Shown here one piece after another: positions 9,688 through 19,750 of a stretch of DNA of 64,000 nt (position 1 is the stretch's first letter; every line of letters starts with the position of its first letter). The notes under the pieces are model-generated. The model was not told the DNA's origin, made no database searches, and saw nothing but the letters and a program-made list of their open reading frames with translations. The stretch is from positions 1 through 64,000 of the forward strand of contig WEDG01007594.1 in assembly GCA_017591395.1 (NCBI GenBank). The letters run 5' to 3'. A program made the position numbers and the translations under genes. The DNA comes from Schistocephalus solidus. Its lineage: Eukaryota > Platyhelminthes > Cestoda > Diphyllobothriidea > Diphyllobothriidae.

Positions 9688-10066
9688 CGCGGGTTCGGGC
9701 TGATACTAATGCTATGAGTTCATCTACTTTCGATAGGAGACTCTGAGCATTGGTATTCAAACATCTCAATTTAGACTGGGTAACTCCTCCATAAAGACTT
9801 CTGCGCATTTCGCGCGATTGAATACTAGAGTCTGTCATTGTTTTCCGAGATGAACTGGTGTCCATCCCGCCGACGCTGAGTTCTGATGAGTGGTCGTCAT
9901 CCGAGTTCTGGAGCGCCTTCTTTTTATTATTCGAGCTCTGTACAGTTGGGTACATCGTATTTAGTGTCCTCCATCTCGGCGAGAACCCACCTTGATTATG
10001 TACGGGGTCTGCCATAAGAAAGACCTCTTTATCACTTTTATTTCCCCGTCCTTTATTTGGAGCCAT
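9635..10066 (-). pseudogene. Family A LINE ORF2 start: leader and first endonuclease strand
   Basis: The frame begins at an ATG (10066) that overlaps the last 14 nt of ORF1. It carries a Lys/Ser-rich leader of about 90 residues, then YGGVTQSKLRCLNTNAQSLL, which contains the Asn-bearing first motif of the EEP endonuclease. Coding similarity ends at TRDVV where the deletion begins. The same leader is repeated twice in the second family A copy (27.65 and 28.00 kb). The start was chosen because the overlap and the leader are conserved between copies. Confidence 0.75.
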
Positions 10067-10637
10067 TTTCCCCCTGCTCGGTCCTCGTCTTCAGCTCTGC
10101 TCTCAGCATCCTCATTTTGTACCTTTCCTTGGGTTCGTAATCCGGCTGAAAAAACACATCCCTGTGTGAGCTACGGAGAGCTGTTCTCCGTTCTAGGAGG
10201 CGTGAAGCCTGAACATCATTTTCAAGAAGGATTTTAAGAGGCCTTGGTGATGATAGTTCATGTGAAACTTCCGCTTTCCCTAAGCGGAATGCTTTGTGCA
10301 CTGTAACGCATTCGCCATCTCGAAGAATCGAATATGAGTATTCTCGGAAAAGACTGAGGTCATGTTCTACCCTTTCCTTTGCAATCAGAGAAGTGGACTC
10401 GGGAACTCCTTTAATAACGAGATTGCGTTTTCGGTCGAAATGTATGTTTGGTGACTTTGAGTTCAGATTTGTTGATAGAGCATCAGTATCAGGAAGAATT
10501 CTACTCTGGTCGACGATGTTATTTGCGTCAGTATGAGCAACTATTCCTAAAGTTAATGGCAAACCCCTTTTGGGAACTTTGCCAATTTGCCCTGCACTTG
10601 CTCCTGTATTACCAACAGAGGATTGCACTTTGAGCAT
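10053..10637 (-). pseudogene. Family A LINE ORF1 protein, RRM-like core
   Basis: A 194-residue frame contains RNLVIKGVPES (like the first strand and RNP2 of an ORF1p RRM), VHKAFRLGK, RPLKILLENDVQASRLLERR (like RNP1) and a basic C-terminus, RSSHRDVFFQPDYEPKERYK. This is the order of the RRM plus C-terminal domain in LINE ORF1 proteins that bind their own RNA. The stop (TAA, 10055-10053) lies inside the start of ORF2. A paralogous ORF1 occurs at 26943-27640. Confidence 0.75.
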
Positions 10638-10639
10638 CT

Positions 10640-11299
10640 ATCGGTAAGAACGAACTTTTCCGGAGTTCAAACCCATTTTTTTGTGAAAGCTTCTTGGCCC
10701 TTTTCGACTTCTAATTCTTCGTCTTCGGAGCTTCAAATTCGACGAGCTTTTCAACTTCACCCTTTTTTGTATCATTCAGCAACGATGCCGCATATGTTTG
10801 TGTATCCAGCACATTTATGCTTCTGTCTAATCTGGATGACAGTAGTAAGGTGCATGAGCTGGTTTGATCTCCCTTTTCAAGGAAGGAAATTCCTACTGAT
10901 TTAATGAGCTCTGTAGACGCAATGTCTTTAAGCTCTACATTAGGTATTCTTGAGAAAGCTATATTTGGATACGCTATTTCTTTGGTTGGAATTCTCGTTG
11001 CTACGGGTTTTTTTTTCGGGTGAACTATGAACCTTATCTTTTAGATCGGCCATTTCTTGTTTCAAGTTACTTATCTCTTTCTCCATCAATAAGAATTTAT
11101 GCAAGAGATTTAAACACCCCATGCACTTTTCGTCCTCGTAGGTGACATTCATTAGTGTTCCCAGGCTTTTTTGCCCGCTTTGCAGGAGGAGAAGTAGTAA
11201 CAGAATATCGGTCTTTGTCATCTTTGTTTTGTTTGGATACAATTTTGTTTTCGAAATTGTCGTGAGGAGGTAGCCCAGTGGATATGTTCGTCGCCTCAT
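10640..11299 (-). pseudogene. Family A LINE ORF1 protein, N-terminal part (broken)
   Basis: This piece carries a Cys pair, CMGCLNLLHK, followed by a heptad-like coiled coil, MEKEISNLKQEMADLKDKV. It then continues in shifted frames with blocks such as SSCTLLLSSRLDRS and AALLNDTKKGEVEKL. The coiled coil probably makes ORF1p oligomers. The same Cys pair start (NYEDEKCMWC) is seen at 25380-25427 in the second copy. At least two frame shifts separate it from the RRM-like core. Confidence 0.6.
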
Positions 11300-11335
11300 A
11301 AAAATCTGCGACCTGGGTTCGAGACCAACTCTCGC
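11262..11335 (+). other. tRNA-like block antisense to family A LINE 5' UTR, copy 1
   Basis: On the plus strand, opposite to the LINE, an A-box-like TAGCCCAGTGG (11271-11281) is followed by a perfect B box, GGTTCGAGACC (11316-11326). Between them is a 5-bp stem, GTCGC (11290-11294) with GCGAC (11308-11312), at the anticodon-stem position. The acceptor and T stems are poor, so it is not a working tRNA. It may be a captured SINE head or an antisense RNA polymerase III promoter. The second LINE copy keeps the same block (25210-25275). Confidence 0.55.
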
Positions 11336-11663
11336 CGCGAATTTTTTTCCTCCGCACAGATGAGTCCTGAGCGTCTGCGTTTTCCATACCTCTTAGGACT
11401 GTATTCGAACGCATTTAATTTATAAATCCTCTTAAATAACTGGGCTAGGATGCAATAGCATTCAGCAGTCAGACTTCTAATAAGCATGCAACAACTCAGC
11501 CTTTGTTGCAACTTCTGTCTCCCTGATTGGAAGCAGATTAGAGCAGCACACCGCTGGCGTGAATTTGGAAGCAAGTGAACGTTGAAGCTTTTATTTCTCG
11601 TAGGGATAATGTCCTGGACGTGGGATAATCCTCAGTGATGGAATATTTTGATAGCCGCCCCTA

Positions 11664-11948
11664 ATAGCATGCCGATATAGCACTGATATACGTAAATCTC
11701 GACATTCCGAGATAGGAAATTGCCTCTGCTCATTGGTTAATCTATAATAAGATTCCGCGCTGTGATTGGTTGGCATGATAGTGTGTCTAGAGTGGGCGCG
11801 GGAAGCGGCCATCACACTTTTATTTCTCGTGGCTTGCGTACGCACGTGGTTGACCGTAACTCAGCCTGCCCTTCTGTCGAACCCTATATCTCATTACATT
11901 GTTTAACTGTTTACTATTTCAATTTATTTTGTTTATTAACCATCTAAA
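11664..11948 (+). other. Upstream flank of the transposase remnant
   Basis: No coding potential is recognised. The stretch contains two inverted CCAAT-like strings (cattggttaatc near 11730 and tgattggttgg near 11763). It lies between the LINE 5' end and the transposase start, so it may be the 5' terminal region of the DNA transposon. No terminal inverted repeat was recognised. Confidence 0.35.
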
Positions 11949-13722
11949 ATGTATAGGCAGCCCAGTAAAAGGACCATTTCAAGGCATGTTGCCCGTGATG
12001 TCGCGGAAATATACCGCGAAGTTAATGAGGAAATAAATAGATATAGATTAAAGCGCAGACGAGTTAAACATGACGAGGAAAGCATATCAGCATCGCCTAG
12101 TGCTCAAACTCTGATGGATATGCCCGTTGATTTAGATAATTCCACTGATGAGTCCAAAGATGACAGCGAGGGATATCCCTCAAATTGCTACAGATGTAGT
12201 AATTCATCATCCGATGAAGAGGAAAGCAGCACATAGAGTGGTATCCCCTCGCATACGTCGATTCAGGATAGGGTAAGGGAATGGGCAATTGAATCAAACA
12301 TTGCCCATAGCCACCTACGTAATGTTCTAGAAATTTTTAAATTGCTTGTCCCAGACATGCCCACAGACCCCCGAACACTGCTGAGGGTACCTTGCAGCTT
12401 TCGAGTTAGTAAAATGGGTACTGGGGAATATGTTCACCTAGGATTGGGGAGTAAAATTAAGCGACTCCTGGAGACGAGAAGAATTCCTGAAGGTGAGAAT
12501 GAGATTGTAGTTAATTTAGCTATCGATGGGTTACCCGTTTTTCGGAAGACCAAGCTAGGATTTTTGCCAATTTTAGCAATGGTTATCCGTTCTTTCATTA
12601 GTGCTGTATTCCCAGTTGTTATTTACTGTGGAAAGGCAAGCCAAATGATGTTCTAGCTTTTTGTAAGCAAACTGTGGATGAAATAAACCAGTTACAGTTA
12701 ACTGGTATTAGTATAGATAGCTTTGATCAGCCAGTTATGGTGCGCGTAGCAGCTGTTATATGTGATGCACTGGCTAGATCTTTTGTTAAGCAAATCAAGA
12801 ATGCTAATGCATATCATGGATGTGAACGGTGCGACATAGTTGGGGTATATATTGACAAAGTTGTATATGTTGGTGATGACAATATGGATAGAAAGGACGA
12901 TGACTTCAATCTGCCTTTGGACGGCGAACACAGGGCAGGAGTTTCACCATTCGCTGCCTGTAAGTTAGGTCTCATATCTAATTTTCCCCCTTAGATCCAC
13001 TTCACCTAGTATATCTAGGTGTAGTGAAGAAGTTGATTGGTATGTGGATTAGGAATCGAAGGTATAAGACGAGCGGTGTAGTTTACCCTCCTGTGCTGTC
13101 CACCTCTTCAGTGGAAGAGGTAAGTCGTCGTCTGTTGTCGCTTAATGTATACCTACCAGCTGAATTCGCACAGCGGGGCAGGAACTTACAGGAATATGAT
13201 TCTTGGAAGGGCACATAATTTAGGCAGTTTTTCCTATACCTTGGAATAGTAATTCTGAAATACATATTACCGAAAAGTCACTGGAAACATTTTTTATTAC
13301 TGTTTACAGCTATTCGATATTTATGTTGTCGAAAATTTTACGTAGATAACATTGGTTTTGCTAAACAGTTAATAAGAATATTTGTGCAGAAATTCCAAGT
13401 TTTATATGGTAAGGAACAGATGGTGTATAATGTGCACAGCATAATGCACATTGCCGACTATGTTCAGCGACATGGGTATCTAGATTCATTCTCGTCATTT
13501 CCGTTTGAAAGCTACCTATGTTTATTAAAGAAAATGCTGCGTAAGCCCTCGCAACCTCTGCAGCAAGTTGCCAGACGGTTAAGTGAGATAGAAGTTCATA
13601 TATTTGATACAAAGGAAACACGTCAGCCTAGATTTCTTCACAAGCATCACCGGGGCCCAGTTCCTAAAATTGTGAGCGCTGTGATCAATACAAATGCATC
13701 CAAACTGCACAGGTTAGAGTAG
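11949..13722 (+). pseudogene. DNA-transposon transposase remnant (CACTA/EnSpm-like guess)
   Basis: Translated pieces join into one protein. There is a basic then acidic N-terminus (KRRRVKHDEES, DESKDDSEG), then MPTDPRTLLRVP, IDGLPVFRK, CDALARSFVKQIKN with a CERC pair, LDPLHLVYLGVVKKL, LNVYLPAEFAQRGRNLQEYD, and YNVHSIMHIADYVQRHGYLD ending in SFSSFPFESYL. These blocks are common in invertebrate transposase-like proteins that I associate with the CACTA/EnSpm group; that assignment is from memory. In-frame stops occur at TAG 12234 and at the TAA after SWKGT (13218), with frame shifts near 12630, 12990 and 13270. It is dead. Confidence 0.65.
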
Positions 13723-13739
13723 ATAATTCCTTAGCAAAC

Positions 13740-13905
13740 GGATGCATTGCGCAGAAGCGTTAAGTCCAAGAAAATATTTCCCAAATTTAGAGACTGGACA
13801 ATCCACTCAAGAGTTATTCCAAATAAACGTGTCTTCTACACTAAGGTAGAGACTAAAACTTCGTAAACTCAAGGAGCTGAAATCCGAAAGCAATTTCAAA
13901 TATAT
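13740..13905 (+). repeat. Transposase downstream flank, repeated inverted at 24740-24888
   Basis: The string from gtccaagaaaatatttccc through cgtaaactcaaggagctgaa to aaagcaatttcaaa returns inverted and diverged at about 24740-24885. Similarity stops at 13904 on this side. It is probably the 3' non-coding part of the DNA transposon, present a second time in the window without its transposase. Confidence 0.65.
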
Positions 13906-14035
13906 ATATTCTCGAATTTTAAACTGATTTCTCCGTTTCCTGTTGAAAATATTAGCTTAATTATTGACAATTTATTGTATTTCTACCTCATTATCAGCTG
14001 CACACACTTGCAGTTATTGCAATTGCAAAAGAGTA

Positions 14036-14476
14036 AAATATAAAGTTTTTAAACTTTTTCACTCTACATAGCCTCATTAAAGTTCTCGCAGATTTACGTC
14101 AAAAGGACGGAATATAAAGGTTAATTCTAGAAATAAAGTAGAAATTTTTTAAGTTTACCTTATTTCCAGCGAAGAATAATTTGCAGTAACTGGTTTACCA
14201 GTTGATATAATTTTTCATCCTGCATAGCCTCTTCGCTAATTCTATTTTCAGTTTAAACTCGTTACCAAGCAGATATTTGCTTGCAGTGCCTTGCTTAAAA
14301 CACATATTTCAAATATAACATCTTTTATTCCGCAAAACGTCACTAGTGACAATTTTCCTTTCGTATTATCGATTTGAAAAATACTTGTATTTTAAAATCA
14401 ATTTGAAACCACAGTAAGGGCTTAGACGCAAACATCTTTTCGCGTAAAACTTCCACTAGAGCAACCCACCTTAAGC
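14036..14476 (+). promoter_or_regulatory. 5' UTR of family B LINE with monomer-like repeats
   Basis: AT-rich and non-coding. Two imperfect units about 157 nt apart share 'catagcctc' (14068 and 14225) and a 'ttgcagt' start (near 14010 and 14181). The same catagcctc core stands in the 5' region of the palindrome copies of this family. This arrangement resembles promoter monomers of LINE 5' UTRs; promoter function is inference. Confidence 0.4.
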
Positions 14477-14938
14477 ATGAAGAAATTAGACCTTGACGCC
14501 CTGGAAAACTTTAATACCATTATGTCTAAATATGGTTCTCTCTTCACGATCCTTGGTACCATTTTTGAGGGAAAGTTGTCTTCACTCACTTCTCAAAAAT
14601 GCGTGAAACTAAAGCCTTTTATAAACATGGTCAGTACCGAGTCCATTGACCGACATAAGAGAAGTTTCAATTTTCTTTTAAAAAACGTCCCCAATAGTAA
14701 AATCCCCCTGGACGTTGCATTTCATTTCCTTTACTCATGCGGCTTTAACTTTAAAAACGTTGAAGCTAAAAGGTTGTCTTCCCGTAGCAAAAACCCGCCA
14801 GTTCTGGTCAAATGTTTTTCAGCGATTGAAGTTGACCTTATTTTCTCTAAGCATGAGCACTCAGCTCAATATTTAAAAAACAAGTTATTTATTTGTAGGG
14901 ATAAAACCCCAATGGAACGTCGGGTTTCACCCTCATAA
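14477..14938 (+). pseudogene. Family B LINE ORF1 protein
   Basis: A clean 153-residue frame starts at ATG 14477. It has no domain I can name but aligns over its length with the palindrome copies at 4095-4865. Conserved blocks are LDLDALENFNTIMSKYGS, FNFLLKNVPNSKIPLDVAFH, AKRLSSRSKNPP and FICRDKTPMERR. Family C carries a diverged version (HNFILRNIPS, IEVDFILSRKE). By position it is probably the RNA-binding ORF1p. The frame stops at 14936-14938, and a Ser/Pro/Lys-rich reading continues out of frame to 15.45 kb. Confidence 0.65.
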
Positions 14939-15639
14939 GCAAACAAGAAGCCTTCGTCTACACCTTCAATATCAAAAGTTATCTCAGAGGTTTGTCCTGT
15001 AGCTAATGCAAGCCCACGGCCCTCCGGATCGACAGGAATTTCGATTCCAGCTGAATCTTCACCCGTTAACCTTGTTCCTGGTTTGAGTGAAATTGTGTCA
15101 AGACCTCTTCTTTCTCATCCCAAGCAAACCATGCCTGCTTTAGCTGCCAAATCTACTAAACCTAAGCAAACTCCTCGTAAATCTGATTCATTGGCTAATC
15201 CAGGCATTAAAATCAGTAATTTAATTACCGATGGGAAACCTGCTAACCCCTCAGCATCTACAACAGCTGCGAACGCTAACGTTAGCATCTTTCCAAACCC
15301 AAAAAGTGTCCGAAATCCCCAAATAATTAACGCTTCTTATTATGTTACCAGTTTTTCGAAATCATTTATTCCTTTTTCAAATGCACGTTTTTTCCGCCAA
15401 TTTATGCGAACTTCCCTCAAATCTCATTTCTATGCCACCCCCTATCTTTGAAACGCCACAATATAGCCTTCCTTTCCAAGGTTTTCATCCAAATATGCCG
15501 TTGTACAATAATCTCAGTTCTCTTAACAGTAACATTTCGACAAATTGTAGACCAGAGCAATTTGTTTCCCACCTTTCATTTCTTCTTTCCAGTTTTCTTC
15601 TCCGTCACCAAATTATCCTTTTTTATAAATACTGATGAG

Positions 15640-16499
15640 CGTAACCTGCAGCTCAGGAATACGCTCAGCTTAGTTTCACTCAATGCGAGATCAGTTGTAA
15701 ATAAGAGGGCTGAGCTTAGAACAGTAGCCTTTGAGCTTGATCCAGATGTGCTGTGGATCAATGAATCCTGGGTTCACACTCTTATTTCTGACTCGACGCT
15801 TGCTATAGTTAATTTCAATTTGTACCGACAAGACCACGTTGAAAAACGTGGTGGTGGTTGCCTCCTTTATATTAAGTCATCCTTTGTACATTTCCCTTTT
15901 CATCTGAACATTTGTCCTTTTCTGGAAATAAATGCTTTGCTTCAGTCATCCTCCCTCACAATAAAAAAGCGTTAACTGGCTGTGCCTATAATCCTCCGTG
16001 TTATTCTCGCAATGAAAGCGAGCGCTGTGAACTATTTGAAAAAGTTTCAGACACTCAATTTGATGTCAAAATAATCGTAGGCGATTTCAATCTGCCAGAC
16101 ATTGACTGGCAGGCAAATTCCTCTCCGCCTAAACATCAGAAATTGGTCGATACTATTAACTTTTTAAACATGTCCCAACTGGTCAGATCAGTTACTAGAA
16201 ATGACAACATTTTAGATTTAATTTTTACAAATGATGTCCACCCTCTCTTTATGAATTTCCATCATGATATATTCACAAGTGATCACGCAATAATTCACTG
16301 TTGTTTTCCAGTCCCCCTTCTTACGAAGCCTGAGGTTAAATGCAAAAACCTTGACTATGTTAACAAAAACCATGAAATGATAAATAATTTTGAAAGCACT
16401 CTAGATTGGCATAGCATATTCTCAATCAACGATCCAAACTTTTTCCGTGAGCTATTGCAGAGCCTCACAGAAAAAAATCCAGGCTTTAATCCCGTTTAA
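15640..16499 (+). pseudogene. Family B LINE endonuclease (EEP), one frame shift
   Basis: Two frames cover the domain. The first (to about 15975) has VSLNARSVVNKRAELR, WINESW with the metal-binding Glu, and a GGGCLLYIK strand. The second (15912-16499) has VGDFNLPDIDWQ and TSDHAIIHC, so the catalytic Asp, Asn, Asp and His blocks are all present. A single shift near 15.93 kb separates the halves. Family members usually read TESW where this copy reads NESW. The enzyme would nick target DNA for priming. All motifs being present makes this the best preserved endonuclease among the B and C copies. Confidence 0.85.
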
Positions 16500-16939
16500 G
16501 ATTTTTAATTCAAATACAGCTTCTTCTACTGTTCCGCATTTTTTCCAGAAGAGACTTAAATAATTACGAAAACAACTTAAAGATTCATCTTCAAGCTCTT
16601 TGTCAGTTTAATTAAGGATTGCACAAATATTTCAATTAGCATCGAAAATTAGGCTCGCGAGAGATAAGCGTAGGGAGTCTCGGGCACTAAGTGATGGCAA
16701 CTCATCCAAATCTGTTGCTCATACCTTCCATGTTTGGTCATCGGCTAAGCGTCTGAATGTAACTCCGCCCTTACTCGACTGTAACAAAATATTTGTTACA
16801 GACGATTTGGGCAAAGCAGGGTTGTTAAATTCGTTTTTGCCAACCACTTTACCACTGACACTAGCCCCACGACCACAATTACTCTGCTTTCAAATTCGCT
16901 TCTAACAACCATTAATTTCTCGCCTTCATGTATTCAAAA

Positions 16940-18501
16940 GGAAATAGCTCACCTAAAAAATTGACATTCGGTTGGATCTGATAACATTCCAAACTCACTT
17001 ATTAAACAGTTCAGGGATTTTCCACCTTTACTAAGCAAGTTATTCTCAGTATTTCTCGAAAATGGTTTCTTCCCCGATTATTGGAAAACTTATCTTATAA
17101 TACCAGTTTTTAAATCTGGTTCCCGCTCGGACATTCATAACTATCCCGGTGTTCATAAAACGCCCTCTCTTGCTAAACTCTTCGAAAAACTAATTGCAAA
17201 ACAAATCACAGATTTTTTCATAAGCAATCAAATTATCAACTTTTCCCAACATGGCTTCTTACCGGACCACTCTTGTGAAACCTGCCACATGTCTTTTCTA
17301 AATCTACTAACCTCTCTTCGTAATGATCATCTATCTGTAGTAGTTATCTATTTTTGATCTTAGTAAGGCATTCGATAAAGTGCCTCATAAACGACTTCTA
17401 GCTAAACTAGAAGCTATAGGATTTCGTAGTCCCCTTACTGACTTTATTAGATCATACCTAAATGATCGAAAGCAAAAAGTTTTAGTAGGGTCCTCATACT
17501 CAAGTGCTACCCCGATTGTTAGTGGTGTCCTTCAAGGTGCCGTATTAGGTCCTTTGTTGTTCTTACTGCATTTAAATGATATTTCATCGATAGTTAAACA
17601 TTCTCAATCTTTTTATTTATGCTGATGACCTCAAATGCGTGTATTCCTTCTCTAACTCTACGACCGAACGGTGCCTAGAACAAATTCATTCAGACTTAGA
17701 CGCTCTTTCGGCGTGGAGCTCCACATGGCTAATGGAGTTCTCACCTACTAAGTGTCGCTACATGAGATTTGGGCCTGTAAGACTGCCGCAACCTCTTATT
17801 TTTGAAGGTCGCCCCATGATTGAATGTTCCTCCATCAAGGACTTGGGCTTAAGCTGCACAATAAATTAGATCTTTCGCCTCATGCCGATAGAATTACGGC
17901 CAAAGCTGCTCAGATTTGCGGCTTTATTTCTTATAATTTCTACCTTCCTGCAATTAAATTAAGACTTTATCGTATGTTTGTACTTCCCATTCTTGAATTT
18001 TGCTGTCCTTTCTTCGGTTTAATGAACGAATATAGCCGTTTAAAAATTGAAAATGTCCAAAGACATTTCACAAAAAAACTCCTATTTCCGACTCTTTCAA
18101 CTACTTCCTACTCAAAAAGATGCCAGTTAATGAAGCTAAAATTTATTTGGGTCAGGAGACTTGAAGCAGGCTTTTGTTTCCTTTTCCGACTGAATAATAG
18201 TTCAACTATCCCCAAGCTTTCTGTCATTACCCCCGTTAGTCTTACTTATAACCTAAGAAATTCTGCACTAATTATACCTCCCCCTGCATCCTCCACGTGT
18301 AAACGCTCTCTCTTCTTTGCTTCTAGGTATAGTTTTCTTTGGAATAACTTGCCAATTGAAATTAGGTCGATAACTATTCTATCTGCATTCAAGCGAAGAC
18401 TGCACATTTATCTTAACACTGATTCTATTAACCTTTTATTTTCCTCATCTTTTCCAAGTAGCTTTCCCCAGGACTCGGAGAAAGGACCATCGGGAATTTA
18501 A
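16940..18501 (+). pseudogene. Family B LINE reverse transcriptase and C-terminal region, several frame breaks
   Basis: Readable RT blocks in order are GSDNIPNSLIKQF (16975), YWKTYLIIPVFKSGSRSD, QHGFLPDHSCET, motif A with LSKAFDKVPHKRLL (17370), SGVLQGAVLGPLLF (17520), a YADDLK catalytic loop split by a shift at about 17620, WLMEFSPTKCRYMRF, and a thumb region with LSPHADRITAKAAQICGFI. The C-terminus (17824-18501) has CCPFFGLM, WVRRLEAGFCFLFRL and SFLWNNLPIEIR. An LQGA in place of PQGS is unusual. Breaks occur near 17.35, 17.62 and 17.85 kb. Confidence 0.85.
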
Positions 18502-19102
18502 GTGACCCTCTTGAAACTATATTTTCGCTACCTCGAGTCGCCAATGAACTATGATGTCTCCTTATATCACCAGTCATCCAAACGACGAAGTCATTCGGAC
18601 GTACACATTCGGTGGTCCACAGTCTAAAATGCCACCGTTTGTTTGGATACTTACCATTATCAGAATTCAATTCTGGATCCTAAGATGCTGAAGACTTAAG
18701 TTCATTGACGCATTTTCGTGAGATTTTGTTTCATACGCCTAAGTGATCAAGAACGAATCACCTCGAAGTTTCATTATCAAGGGCAAGGGAGCGTGGACCG
18801 ATTTTTAAAGATAAGTGAACGGATTATTTTTACCATATTTATTGCCCCTATCGGTGAACTGTCTATTAATTGTTAGTTTAAAAAGCTCTTTTTACTGCTC
18901 CATATTATTTGTGGCGGCCATATAATCAATTGGACTAATTAGTTGCACTTTGCATAAGTGTGGTTAAAATTCTGCTCGGTTTTTCGTTTTCTATTAACTG
19001 TTTGAAATCAGCTGCCATTTTAGCCTATTTAAGTATACTCTTGTAAATTATTAACCCACTATTTTCTATTAAGTAAACCAAAATTCCGTCTACTAGCTTA
19101 CG

Positions 19103-19258
19103 ATGTCCCGCAAGCGACTCGCAAAAAGACGAAAGGTTGCAGCTTCCCTTCCATCCTTGAGTAATAGAATAATGGAAGGGGACCTATCTAGCGTGTGCGA
19201 GACTTCGCAGCCCTCTGTAGATATTGTCAACCCTAAAATCCCTTTGGTAAATCTGTAA
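19103..19258 (+). pseudogene. Short basic start of family C ORF1
   Basis: ATG at 19103 opens a 51-codon frame with a strongly basic beginning, MSRKRLAKRRKV, ending at TAA 19256-19258. In the next frame the sequence continues directly into the ORF1-like blocks (DELVDFLLKG from 19319). The short frame is therefore probably the true ORF1 N-terminus cut off by a one-base shift. A basic head would suit RNA binding or nuclear entry; that is inference. Confidence 0.4.
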
Positions 19259-19309
19259 CCTCTTGATCCTCTGATTGCTCAAGCCTACACCTCGTCCTGC
19301 GTTAATCGA

Positions 19310-19750
19310 TTGTCGTCTGACGAATTAGTAGATTTTTTGCTTAAAGGAACTATAACCAATGCCTCTGACACAGTTATCCAACAGGATTTTCAAGTCATTG
19401 GGATAATTAGCTCCGAAACCGAAGAACGGATAAAACGCAAGCATAATTTTATACTGCGTAATATTCCCAGTTACATATCTGCTTTCGACGGCGTGCGTTT
19501 GTTTCTGGAAAGCAGTGGCTTGGGATTCTGAGTCGCGTATGCTAAACGACTCCACTCGCTCAGTCGTAATGCCCCCATATTAGTCACGCTCTTTTCCTTG
19601 ATAGAAGTTGACTTCATACTCTCTAGGAAGGAGATTAGTAGATAATTTTGTCGAATATGGCATTCTTCGGTTTCCCCTGACCTCACCCCAATGCAGAGAA
19701 AACTGAGAAATTTTAAATTGTCGACAAGCTACAGAGAAATGACTACCGTT
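19310..19750 (+). pseudogene. Family C LINE ORF1 protein (broken)
   Basis: The first open part (19310-19531) has ERIKRKHNFILRNIPSYIS and VRLFLESSGLGF. After a stop and shifts the reading continues with AYAKRLHSLSRNAPILV, LIEVDFILSRKE and SPDLTPMQRKLRN. The order and spacing match family B ORF1 (FNFLLKNVPNS, FLYSCGFNF, AKRLSSRSKNPP, AIEVDLIF, RDKTPMERR). Families B and C therefore share ORF1 ancestry. Confidence 0.65.

Larger units (their letters stand above)
6912..11663 (-). mobile_element. Family A LINE (CR1-like), near full length
   Basis: From 5' (about 11663) to 3' (about 6912) the minus strand holds a 5' UTR with an antisense tRNA-like block, ORF1 with a coiled-coil start and an RRM-like core, ORF2 with leader, EEP endonuclease, reverse transcriptase and thumb/C-terminal region, and a 3' UTR ending in 'cctaattccctcaataaa'. 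The 5' boundary is set by similarity with the second copy at 24889, since both begin at gcggctatc. ORF1 and ORF2 overlap by 14 nt. Frame breaks, and an internal deletion in the endonuclease near 9690, make it inactive. Confidence 0.9.
14036..18930 (+). mobile_element. Family B LINE, near full length
   Basis: Plus-strand order is monomeric 5' UTR, ORF1 (14477-14938), Ser/Pro-rich linker, EEP endonuclease (15.65-16.50 kb), connector, reverse transcriptase (16.95-18.0 kb), C-terminal region to 18501, then a 3' UTR with GAAAGGACCATCGGG just before the stop. The matching end, GAAAAGGGTCCTCAGGG, is seen in the truncated copy at 26.29 kb. Boundaries are approximate because no target-site duplication was found. 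At least six frame breaks are present. It is followed head to tail by family C. Confidence 0.85.
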
